64,000 bases of DNA, from NCBI GenBank assembly GCA_935421135.1, contig OW285195.1, positions 4,812,701-4,876,700 of the forward strand. Reading direction: 5' to 3'. This document shows positions 30,569-41,295 of the stretch, piece after piece (the first letter of the stretch is position 1; every line of letters starts with the position of its first letter). Under the pieces are notes generated by a model, which was given only the letters and a program-made list of their open reading frames with translations, had not been told where the DNA came from and made no database searches. The translations under genes were made by a program, and so were the position numbers. Source of the DNA: Bugulina stolonifera (lineage: Eukaryota; Bryozoa; Gymnolaemata; Cheilostomatida; Bugulidae).

Positions 30569-31849
30569 TTCAACTCTTCATGTTATCTTGTCATCTGTTG
30601 GACTGTTGATTTATCACGGTACAGTAGATACAATCATCCAATGCTCTGTAATAGGTGTGTTCAATTCTCTCTTTCAATGTAATAGCTTGTGTGGTAAGAA
30701 AGTAAGGGTTGAATTTTAACCATTCACGTATAATGTACATTGTACATTATAAATTAAGGCTATTTTGTGTACACGTTGTATAATATAATAATATTTATTC
30801 ATTACACAACCGCTCTGAATGATTTGAATTAAACTTCATACTTGGTCTGATCTTGTATCCTTGCACTATGATTTTAATAAAAAATATGATTGTAATACTA
30901 CAATAATACATGTAGTTGTGGAAGAGCTATGAGCTGGTCAAATATAAATGTTATAATTGTATGCAACATAATAATTATCACATCAGTAAATTAGTGCAAG
31001 ATAAAACAGGAATGCTTTCTCGACGGATGTATGAAATTCTTTGTCCAATTTTTCCTGTGAAGGCATGTAAGTATAACCAGAGATGTGTTTGAGTCAACTA
31101 TTCATCTGTATTATGTTGTTATGAGTTTGCTATGGTTAGTGAGCATCTTGAGCGACATGGGTTCATATTGCGTTAGTGAGTGAGACTTCAACCTGTGGTC
31201 ACCTTCACAACTTCCCATCCTCTCGTCTTCATTTCGTTGTGACTGCAATATGTTGTGTTTGTAAAGGCTATCCCTTTCTAGGGCCAGATTCTAGTCCCTC
31301 CAGAGCTTGTCACACATGTAAGTGTGTCAATGATCAACTGCTCCCCAGTTACCGCTGTATCCCCACCCACCCATGATTTGTGTTCCAGTTTCAAGACAAA
31401 TAAAGAATGTGAATGATATGCCAATAACAACCAGTAAGCTAATGTGTGTAAGCTAGGTATTTCAACCAATCATGGGAGGACATCTGATCATGTGATCAAT
31501 TCACATCCTGACAGGTCATAAGTTACTATCATAGTAGCTAGAGGTCTAACAGGAAGTTTCACATGTAAACATACTGAATGTGTAACCAGACAGATTATAT
31601 TCAGAGTTATAGATATTCAATATAATAATAATCTCAAGATCCATTACACTGACTCATCAACGAGAGAAGGAAATACTGGTGGAGCCACAGAAGAACAGAG
31701 GACAAAGGTAAACTTTCACATATAGCGAGATTACATCTTTAGGAATCCTGGAATTATTTTTTACTTTAATAACTTACAGCAGTTTTTTGTCTGTTCACAC
31801 AGTAGATTGTTATGCGTTGGATTGAACAGATCAGGTACACTTGTATTCT

Positions 31850-32580
31850 ACTACTTATGTACATGTAGATACAATCTGTACTCTCCAACTATAATGGAGT
31901 GAGATTGATTTCATATCAATAATTCTACATGTTGTACTTGTAGCAGTCTGAACAGTTGAGGCAATGTACTGTATTCTACATTAAACTGTGCTGCCAGCTA
32001 GAGTTGTCCTCTCTTATTGACCTGAGTTCCACCTGCTTACCTGGTGAGTAGATCCATATAATGGGGCTGAGATAGTCTGAGATTTAGACCGACATACACA
32101 CACAAATATTAAATGTTAGCAGTCATACTATTGTGATGTTACCATTTCCAGAGTGTAAAGAGTAACAGTGAGTGTAGACAGCTATTTCACAGTAATACAG
32201 TGGTTTTTCATTGCATGTTCTGCGATCGAGTCCTACTTTACCTTTTCATCTATTTTGTAGTTTAATAGGAGTATTTCATGAGCCTCACCTTCCACAGATT
32301 TGAGAGTTGTCTCCTCCGTCTACTTAATCTGTAAATTTTAACTTTCAAACTGGTCACTATCTGCATATCGCAGGTGGTTGATGAATAATATAAAATACTA
32401 GTATGAGTTGCTGGTGGTAACTCGGTAGGAAGTGGAGTAACAGGGGACTTATAAAGATTCTTATCAGTGAGTAACTTTGCTTCTAATATATAATTAAATT
32501 TAAATATGTGTCATCAATTTCACCAGCCAAAGTAATAACTGTCCAAAAATAACAAAGTTTAGACAATATGGTAGATATAT
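31850..32580. repeat. Diverged duplicate, left copy
   Basis: Aligns by eye, with gaps, to 43530-44220. Shared blocks include TTGTACTTGTAG-AGTCTGAACAG, CTAGAGTTGTC, GTGAGTA, GAGA-TTGTCTCC-style stretches and ATCAATTT-CA. These may be old duplicated untranslated exons or an old repeat. Confidence 0.45.
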
Positions 32581-33301
32581 GTTAATGTACTTCCTAGTCA
32601 GACTTAGACTGGTTGTTTAAATCCTGATACTCCGGAACATTCTGTGTAAAGCGTCCAAGTAAATTACCTCAAGTATCTCAACCAATGTTATTTCTATTCT
32701 CCTATGCAGCATTTAAAACAACAAATTATATGCTCAGATGTTGCTAGAGAAAACTACAAATCACGAATATACATTTGGCAGCCTTTGCCCTCTCTTCATA
32801 TCGTCATGGCAGTGGTCTGGGATGTCTGTGCTTATTGTTGCAAAATCTTAGTACCAACATTATTCATTAAGGAGTGACTGTCCCAAAATTACAAATCTAA
32901 CGGATTGCTATAATTTATTGAAACTTTGATTAATCGCTGTTAGTTGAATGTTTGTATTTGTAACACAATATATCAAGTTATTCGCTTTATATGAGACTAA
33001 TGAATAGATAGCACTGTCTCCTTGATGTTCCTCATTAAACTTCATGTGCTTTGGATTTCGGAAAAGTTAGAGCAGTTTCACTTCACTCAAATATTTCATC
33101 CAGAGTTATGTATAGAGTTGGCAGTGGATACTACAGCTATTAATACTTAGCATAGCCTTTGAGCTTACTGTACCCTGCCCCCTATGCACCACCCCCCATT
33201 GTTAGTTGGACAAGTGGAAACTGTGAGATAGCCTTTGATCTTCATCGAAAGGAAAGCAGAGAGGACTTTTCTTCTCTATGCTATATTGGTTGATTCCTGT
33301 T

Positions 33302-34498
33302 AGTAGTATAGTCAGTGCACTTCTAGACAGACACGCACTCATTGACCCCTGTTTTCAACCAATCACAAGCCGGTATTTCCGATTTCAACCAATCACAGAA
33401 GAGCACAAAAATTTTGCACACGACCTTGCCAAGGTCACCCCAAAATCCCCCCTCCTGATTGGTCGAAAAAACATTTGCACACTTGACCCCAAACCCGGCC
33501 ACGACCCCTTCCCTCCCTCCTTCCCACCCTCCTCCCCTCCCCCTCCCCCACCTCCCACTCCTCCCTCCTCCCCGCCACCGCCCTCGTCCCGTCCTCACCA
33601 CCGCCACCGCCGCCGCCGCCACCACCGCCCTCGCCACCGCCGCCGCCACCACCACCGCCCTCACCACCGCCGCCGCCACCGCCGCCACCACCACCACCGC
33701 CGCCACCACCACCGCCACCACCGCCGCCGCCACCACCACCACCACCGCCGCCGCCATCACCGTCATCACCGCCACCCCTCCTCCACCGCCGCCCACCCTC
33801 CCCCCGCAACCCCCACTCACCCGAACGACCGATCGTTTGAGGCGGTCAAGCCGCGTCCGCCCACGTTGCGTGCGGCGCCGACCGTACACGTGGAGGCGAC
33901 GCCGGTGCCCCGTATCCACCGGGCCAAGCGACTAGGCAGCGGCCCGCCGCTTCACCCGAGCCCTCCACTCGAAAAGCTTGTGATCTAAACGAGCGAATTC
34001 GGCTGCGCTTCGCCTATAGCTCTCATTAGCGATAAGAAGAAGTACTACGGAAGGCTTGGTTTATGATGTGCATTGCATTGTTAATAAAGAAATGTGTAAA
34101 GTCTTGGCTATAAATACACTGATGGGAAGAAGGGTTGGTTCTATGATATACATTGTATTGACAATAAAGAAACGTGTGCATGTGTTAAGTCAGCATATAT
34201 AATACATTAAATAAACTTTCCACAATGGTGACAATAGAATGAATAAAAGATTGTGTACACGTGTTAAAACACAATTGGAAGAATAAAAGACACATACTTA
34301 AAAGAGTATGTCATATCTATTATTAGCAAGAAAGTCTGTGTGCATGTGTTAAGACAGTGTATATTATACATTAGATAAACTTTTCACAATAGTAGCAATA
34401 GAATAAATAAAAGGTTGTGTGCATGTGTTAAGTCAGCATTATGTAATATATTAAATAAACTTTTCACAATAGTAGCAATAGAATAAATAAAAGAGGAG
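33302..34498 (+). repeat. Left TIR of element C (about 1.2 kb)
   Basis: The outer 650 bp are as in A and B. The inner part is AT-rich, built of roughly 75-bp repeats with TGTGTGCATGTGTTAAG, AATAAACTTT-CACAAT and GAATAAATAAAAG. Eight plus-strand AATAAA signals lie between about 34085 and 34500, all pointing into the element. The CCN-tract open frames are not considered genes. Confidence 0.88.
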
Positions 34499-34510
34499 TT
34501 TAGGTACTTA

Positions 34511-35962
34511 TTACTCATCTTCATCAGAAGTCGTAGGAGCTATAATGTTTACGACTTCGGTCTCAGCATACTCTAATTGATATGCTCCAGCTCCAAACTC
34601 TTGACACAGTCTTACCTACAAGATGATTTTAGTTTTTTACTCAGACGAATATCACTCAAGGTGGACAAAGCAAGAAATCTATACTTCTTTATGTTGTTGG
34701 TCCCTTACCATATCTGCTGATTTGTAGAGGTGAGCTAGTTGTTGAGGAGTTTCACTTTTGTAGTTACGAACTTCAGAATCAGCTCCCAATCTTAGACATG
34801 TATGTAGACATTCGTAGTCTTCATTCTCTATGGCAATGTGAGATGGGGCGTATCCATCTCCCATTCGCTATAATATCAAACAAGAGAATAGAATTAAACT
34901 CCCCATCTAACTTATCAATTCGATCTACTCTACTTTTATTCCACTGTAATGTATTCACTTACCCTCATATCTAAGTCAGCCCGAGTATTTTTTTTTAGTA
35001 CCTTTAGTGCCTCTCTATGCTTGCTGCTATGCGCTGTTTCAACAATGAGGTGGACTACACTCCTTCCATCATGATTGTAGCTCTGTACATTGTCTTGGGG
35101 AAGTGATTTGTAAGGAACTCTGAAGTATGGATGCTTTACTTCTGCTCTGGTCAAACTTGTGGTTAGAGCATGAATAACCTTAGCTCTACCCAGACGTGCA
35201 GCAATGTGAAGGGGGGTGTCACCTTCCAAATAAACATTAGCAATATAGATAAGTACCGAATTGTTACAAGTTTTGCAACACTATATTTTTTAACAAGCAA
35301 TGCATGCAAACATTGGTGCTATAAAACACTAACCCCAAGCATCGGCTATTGCTCCATCCGCTCCCCTTGTGATGATGAGGCGAATTAGTGAATCCGAACA
35401 ATAAGACTGTACAGTTAGGTGAAGTAACGTCTGCCGATTCGCATTCTTTGTATTCAGTTGTTTGTGACTCCTCGCAACAAATACCGCGAGTGCAACGGCT
35501 CTCTCATCTCTATCTCGGGCTGCTTCTAGTACCTCACTACATCATTTAGCATGATATTTGTTTTTCACATAGTTGAGAGGTAGTTATATGGGAAATTTGT
35601 CTATCATATTTTATTTTGATCATAAAAGACAATACGAAACAAAAAAAAAAAAAAGAAAAATAGTTGGAAGTATGTATAACTTACAACTCTTCATCCTTTC
35701 CTTCTTGCTCCCAAAAGATAGAACGAATTTCTTCTAGTAACTGTGTGCTAAGCTTATTACGAATATCGGTTAAAGGATCCCATTTCTGCCAGTCTAGAGG
35801 TAAGCTTTTTTGGAGAAAGAGCTCAGACACCCCCTCAAATAAGTCTTTATTCTCATACTTGCTTTGTTCTGTACATCTTTCCACTGTTATCTTCATCAGC
35901 TCTTGGTTTATAGGAGTCATTAGCTTGTTGCTATACTCGCTTGATCCATATCCACTTTCCAT
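34511..35962 (-). CDS. IkB-like ankyrin-repeat protein, element C
   Basis: Five-exon gene; all junctions are GT-AG and in phase: 35685-35962, 35334-35536, 34963-35222, 34709-34867, 34511-34615 (1005 coding bases, 334 aa). The N-terminus reads ESGYGS at residues 2-7, resembling the DSG-x-x-S phosphodegron of IkB proteins. About five ankyrin units follow (RQTLLHLTVQ, GDTPLHIAARLG, GRSVVHLIVETA, GYAPSHIAIENEDYECLHTC), with an IkB-like long insert between the second and third. The C-terminus is acidic (TTSDEDE). IkB proteins hold Rel/NF-kB factors inactive, so a role in modulating host innate signalling is inferred. A captured host gene or a general ankyrin adaptor are alternatives. Confidence 0.82.
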
Positions 35963-36104
35963 GCTATTTGTGTGCTAACCTTCTTTAATTTCTATTAAGA
36001 ACAGACTGGAGCTAGAAAGAGTTAACTAAACTACTGTTTCCAGCTCTCTTTATATAGTGAATAAAAAGATACAAATAAAGCTGATTGGCTAACAGCATAT
36101 ACAT
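35963..36104 (-). promoter_or_regulatory. Promoter of the ankyrin gene, element C
   Basis: On the minus strand TATATAAAG (about 36049-36057) lies about 90 bp before the ATG at 35962. Between TATA and array are ATTGG sequences (CTGATTGGC at about 36081 and two ATTGGA near 36104). The array follows directly. Confidence 0.65.
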
Positions 36105-37690
36105 TGGAGCGCATTGGAAACACATCAGAGTGCATCGAATCACATCGGGAAAGATCAAAAACACATAGGGAAACATCGAAACACATCGGGAAAGGTCGAA
36201 AACACATCGGGGGAGGTCGAAAACACATCGGGACACATCGAATCACATCGGGGGAGGTCGAAAACACATCGGGACACATCGAATCACATCGGGGGAGGTC
36301 GAAAACACATCGGGTCACATCGAATCACATCGGGGGAGGTCGAAAACACATCGGGACACATCGGGGGAGGCCGAAAACACATCGAATCACATCGGGGGAG
36401 GTCGAAAACACATCGAATCACATCGGGGGAGGTCGAAAACACATCGAATCACATCGGGGGAGGTCGAAAACACATCGGGGGAGGTCGGAAACACATCGGG
36501 ACACATCGAATCACATCGGGGGAGGTCGAAAACACATCGGGACACATCGAATCACATCGGGGGAGGTCGAAAACACATCGAATCACATCGGGGGAGGTCG
36601 AAATCACATTGAATCACATCGGGGGAGGTCGAAAACACATCGGGGGTGGTCGAAAACACATCGAATCACATCGGGGGAGGTCGAAAACACATCGAATCAT
36701 ATCGGGGGAGGTCGAAAACACATCGAATCACATCGGGGGAGGTCGAAATCACATTGAATCACATCGGGGGAGGTCGAAAACACATCGGGGGTGGTCGAAA
36801 ACACATCGAATCACATCGGGGGAGGTCGAAAACACATCGAATCATATCGGGGGAGGTCGAAAACACATCGAATCACATCGGGGGAGGTCGAAAACACATC
36901 GAATCACATCGGGCGAGGTCGAAAACACATCGGGACACATCGAATCACATCGGGGGAGGTCGAAAACACATCGAATCACATCGGGGGAGGTCGAAAACAC
37001 ATCGAATCACATCGGGGGAGGTCGAAAACACATCGAATCACATCGGGGGAGGTCGAAAACACATCGGGGGAGGTCGAAAACACATCGGGACACATCGAAT
37101 CACATCGGGGGAGGTCGAAATCACATTGAATCACATCGGGGGAGGTCGAAAACACATCGAATCACATCGGGGGAGGTCGAAAACACATCGGGGGAGGTCG
37201 AAAACACATCGGGACACATCGAATCACATCGGGGGAGGTCGAAAACACATCGAATCACATCGGGGGAGGTCGAAAACACATCGGGACACATCGAATCACA
37301 TCGGGGGAGGTCAAAAACACATCGGGTTACATCGGGTTACATCGGGGAAGGTCGAAAACACATCGAGACACATCGAATCACATCGGGGGAGGTCGAAAAC
37401 ACATCGGGGGAGGTAAAAAACACATCGGGTTACATCGGGTTACATCGGGTTACATCGGGTCACATCGGGTCACATCGGGGAAGGTCGAAAACACATCGGG
37501 ACACATCGAATCACATCGGGGGAGGTCGAAAACACATCGAGACACATCGAATCACATCGGGGGAGGTCGAAAACACATCGGGGGAGGTCGAAAACACATC
37601 GGGTTACATCGGGTTACATCGGGTTACATCGGGTTACATCGGGTTACATCGGGTTACATCGGGTTACATCGAATCACATCGGGATGCAAT
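36105..37690. repeat. Phased TCG array of element C (1.6 kb)
   Basis: Well over a hundred words of 10 or 11 bp: TCGGGGGAGG, TCGAAAACACA, TCGAATCACA, TCGGGACACA, and a TCGGGTTACA cluster at the right end (37601-37670). TCG recurs every 10-11 bp. There are almost no stops on the plus strand, hence frames of up to 558 codons that I do not regard as genes. It separates two divergent promoters. Confidence 0.93.
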
Positions 37691-37854
37691 AAATCAGACT
37701 AAAAAAAGGCACATCACTTCTGATTGGACAGAGATTTCCATAAAAGCAAGCGTGAGAGAGGATTTTTATCATTACCACTCAACCACCTAGTAAAGACTTG
37801 CAACTCTGTGGATATTTACTAATTTCTCTGAATAAACATCACTCAACAATTAAT
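37691..37854 (+). promoter_or_regulatory. Promoter and 5' UTR of the Cys/His gene, element C
   Basis: A CTGATTGGACAG box is followed by CCATAAAAGC (TATA-like, about 37737-37746) and an ATG at 37855. The array-ATTGG-TATA order matches A and B. Confidence 0.6.
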
Positions 37855-40781
37855 ATGGTGAGTAAACTTATTTTAATATGTATTTTAGTATGAATTTACT
37901 CATTTGAGTTAACATTGGGACTAATTCCATTTTAGTAGTGATATAATACTCCCTTGGTATGACCAGAGCTTAGAAACTTTGTAAGCTTATGTATTAAACT
38001 GTTTTGATTCTCAACATGAGAGCAAGTATGTAGAGATCTGATCTGTCTATACTACAATTTGTGTGACCAGAGCTTAGAAGCTTTATATGTGGTGAGATTT
38101 ATTTTCAATATGAGTAGTTATACCACTAGTAGTGTAATAAGTATCAAAACAGTTTATTACCACTTGTACTGGCTATACTAGTACATCCTAGCTATTTTAA
38201 TATGTATTTTAATATGAACTTACTCATTTGAGTTAACATTGGGGCTAATTATATTTTAGTAGTGGTATAATTCTCCTTTGGTATGTCCGGGGCTTAAAAA
38301 CGTTGTAAGCTTATATATTAAACTGTTTTGATTCTCAACATGAGAGCATGTGTGTAGAGATCTGCTCTGTCTATACTGCAATCAGTGTGATCAGAGCTTA
38401 GAAACTTTATTATAAGTGGTTATACCACTGTAGTGTTTCTTTCTTTAGTAACTATGTTGCATTAGTAGTTCCATCTACTTGACTCATGCTTTGGTATATG
38501 TTTATTACTCTACATATACTTACAGGCTTCTACATCTAAATGTCAAAGAAAGAAATATATAAGAAAAATTAAAACATCAAAAAAAGGTACGAAGTATATG
38601 ATTACGTACGATTCGGAAGACAGAAGACGAATCTCGAGGAAAAGAATCCCATCTCCAGAAATGGTTAGTCTATTATCTTATTTGTTCACACATGCATTAC
38701 ACCTTCAATCCACTATGGTGTTGGGTTTCTAAGATGTCAAAGGAGATTACTGACATTTCTTCAGAAGTACATGTTAGTTACACATAATGATGATGTACTT
38801 TTTTATACTATAAACCTCTTACCATGTCTAGAATGTCAAAAGAGACTACTTCCTTTTTAAAACCAGATGTTAATTAGCCATAGTATGATTTTCTCTAATT
38901 CTATAAGTCTCTTACCATGTCTAAGATGTTAAAGATTAGTGATATTTTTATTATAAGTATTGCACTTTCTTTCTTATGTATTATTTTTATCAATAAGACA
39001 CTTTTTTTCTTTTCTTATGTGAAAAAATATAACATAAATTACAACTGGTTTTCTTATGTTAATGATGTATTTCTCTTTATGTGAGTAAATAGACAGGCTT
39101 TAGTAGACTTGCTTAGTACTTAGAGTGCTAGTTTTTTCATCAAATTCTTCAAAAACCATATATTACAAATAACTATGTTAATGTAGTTTGTTAATTAGTC
39201 TCTGCACATTTTATTTACATTATAGAATGAAAAAGAAACAGAACTAGGGGAAGAAGAAGTTGCTTTATTTGAACAATGTGGGGGAGTAGATGGGTTCGAG
39301 ATAGGTAAGAATGATCTAGTATCTATTTGTATATTTAGAATCTTTTTTTTTTTTTTTCTGATTTACAAGTAAGTCATATGTTCTCTCTCACTTATTCTTG
39401 TTATTTTCTTTCTTTTTTAGGACTCAGAGCAAAGCCGATATGTAAGGGGGGTCTAAGATTCTATGTCTTTGTTAGTGATGAGACAAAAAGAAGACTGGAG
39501 ATGTCACTAACAAAGCCATTTGAATCGGATGACCCCTGCTTTTTATGCAATAAGAATGTTGGGCACCGACGAGGTGTCCACATTCAACAGCATTTTTTGC
39601 TCCGAATCTGTTTTTGCTATCACATAACAGTAGATGATGAGGGGATGAATAGACACTACAACTTTCCATCTAATCATCATATTGATGGAAAGCCCTGTCA
39701 CCGACACATCTCATTCAACACACGCTTTCTAACAGATATCTATTCACTAAAAAAGACCATATCCTTTTTGCAAAGGGTCACTGGTCACTCTCCACCTTCC
39801 AAAATACTCATCCCCGCATACACTCCAACAACTGTTGGTGGGGTAGTATACCCTCCCTTCTTTAAGGGGATGTCTACTACTCCATTCTCTTTAAAGTCTG
39901 GGGTGTGCTCTTCACAATTTCCTCTCCCTTCTCACCATCATTTTGATTCAGATGCTTCTTCCATCAGTAACTCTCTTACTAATGGAGACATTACCATCTC
40001 TACTTCTTCTCTTACAACTACTACTATTACTACTACTCCTTCTACTACTTCTTTTCCTCCACTCTTTTCCTCACATTCACCCTCTCATTCTCCTGAAAGA
40101 TCTGTAAAGTCTGGGGTGTGCTCTTCACAATTTCCTCTCCCTTCTCACCATCATTTTGATTCAGATGCTTCTTCCATCAGTAACTCTCTTACTAATGGAG
40201 ACATTACCACCTCTACTTCTTCTCTTACAACTACTACTATTACTACTACCATTACTACCACTCCTTCTACTGCTTCTTTTCCCCCACTCTTTTCTTCACA
40301 TTCACCCTCTCATTCTCCTGAAAGATCTGATGATACAGTTACCACTGTTTCGATACCTACTTCTACTCCCACCTCTTCACCTGCTCCACTCTTTTTCTTA
40401 GATTCACCCTCTTTTTCTCTTGGAAGATCTAATAATACAATTACTAGTCTTTCAATACCTACTTTTATTACTACTTCTACTACTACCACTTCTTCCTTTT
40501 CTTTAGCTTCACCCTCTCTTTCTTTTGGAAGAGAGCTACTTAGCTCGCAATCTCCTTCTTGTTCGTCTGAACTCAATCTTAATACCCCCACCACTATTAC
40601 CCCCATAGAAGAGGAGACTGTCAGTGAACTAGTTGATCGAAGCAGACTCCCCCCATCTTTTTTCTCTGGAGCAGTTGAGTATTACCGCTCTGCCATTTTT
40701 CATCTCAAGAAGAATGGGTATCACAGAGAGGTAATAGCACAAGCTGAAGCTTACCTTCGAGTCAGTGAAGAAAAGCTCTAA
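37855..40781 (+). CDS. Unrecognised Cys/His-rich protein, element C
   Basis: Four-exon model, phases consistent: ATG-only exon ending 37857, then 38526-38663, 39226-39304 and 39421-40781 (1581 coding bases, 526 aa). Residues 2-47 are strongly basic (CQRKKYIRKIKTSKKG). A Cys/His-rich region follows (DDPCFLCNKNVGHRRGVHIQ, ICFCYH, KPCHRHI), a candidate zinc-binding domain. The middle is Ser/Thr/Pro-rich and includes a duplicated unit (KSGVCSSQFPLPSHHHFDSD, twice). The C-terminus is a short helix (EVIAQAEAYLRVSEEKL). Basic plus Cys/His plus low-complexity Ser/Thr suggests a DNA-binding regulator, possibly of the array it faces, but no family is recognised. Confidence 0.7.
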
Positions 40782-41295
40782 TCATCTTTTCTTTAGTTTT
40801 TTTCTTTTTTCTCCCACTCTCTTTCTCCCACTCTCTCTCTCTCTGTAGTGTCTCATTCCCTCTGCATTTACTTTTATGTGATAGCAAATCAGTGAGGATT
40901 TTTTTTAAATTATTTTTTTAAATTATTATATAATGGTATTCTAACACTTATACACATCCTTTTATACATTCTATTGCTACTTTTGTAAAAAGTTTATTTA
41001 ATGTATTATATGTGCTGACTTAACACATGCACACAGCTGTCTCTTGCTATAATAGCTATGACATACTCCTTTACATATGTGTACACAATCTTTATTTATT
41101 CTATTGCTACTATTGTGAAAAGTTTATTTAATGTATTATATATGCTGCCCTTAACACATGTACACAGACTTTTCTTGCTAACAATAGCTATGACATACTC
41201 CTTTACATATGTAGCTTTTTTATTCATTCTATTGCTAGTGTTGTAAAAAGTGTATTTAATGTATTACATAATGCTGACTTAACACATACACTCAA
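40782..41295. repeat. AT-rich 3' flank with roughly 75-bp repeats
   Basis: Begins with T/CT-rich sequence and continues as repeats of ATTCTATTGCTACT-TTGT-AAAA-TTTATTTAATG-ATTA and CTGACTTAACACATGCACACA, extending the TIR repeat inward on the right side only. No gene is seen. Confidence 0.7.

Larger units (their letters stand above)
28006..33295. other. Intergenic DNA with scattered repeats, no gene recognised
   Basis: No frame with domain-like content. It includes short direct repeats of CTGAGAGTCACTGCTAGCTCC (28243-28325), a possible MITE (29697-30568), and 31850-32580, which has a diverged duplicate at 43530-44220. Several GTGAGTA or GTAAACT donor-like sites (for example near 31710 and 32044) hint at untranslated exons, but no protein could be assembled. 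Confidence 0.55.

Noticed and set aside
36105..37690. CRISPR-like array
   Set aside because: Words are contiguous 10-11-mers without unique spacers, in an animal mobile element with introns and TATA boxes.
36114..37790. 558-codon plus-strand frame (and the 502-codon frame at 48076-49584) encoding THRITSGEVENTS-like repeats
   Set aside because: The frame exists because the array words contain no stops on the plus strand; all three frames are open over long stretches and word order differs freely between C and D. It also runs into the neighbouring promoter.
40156..40606. Leu-rich plus-strand frame and Glu/Val-rich minus-strand frame in the Cys/His gene
   Set aside because: Alternative frames of the Ser/Thr-rich repeat region; nothing supports translation.
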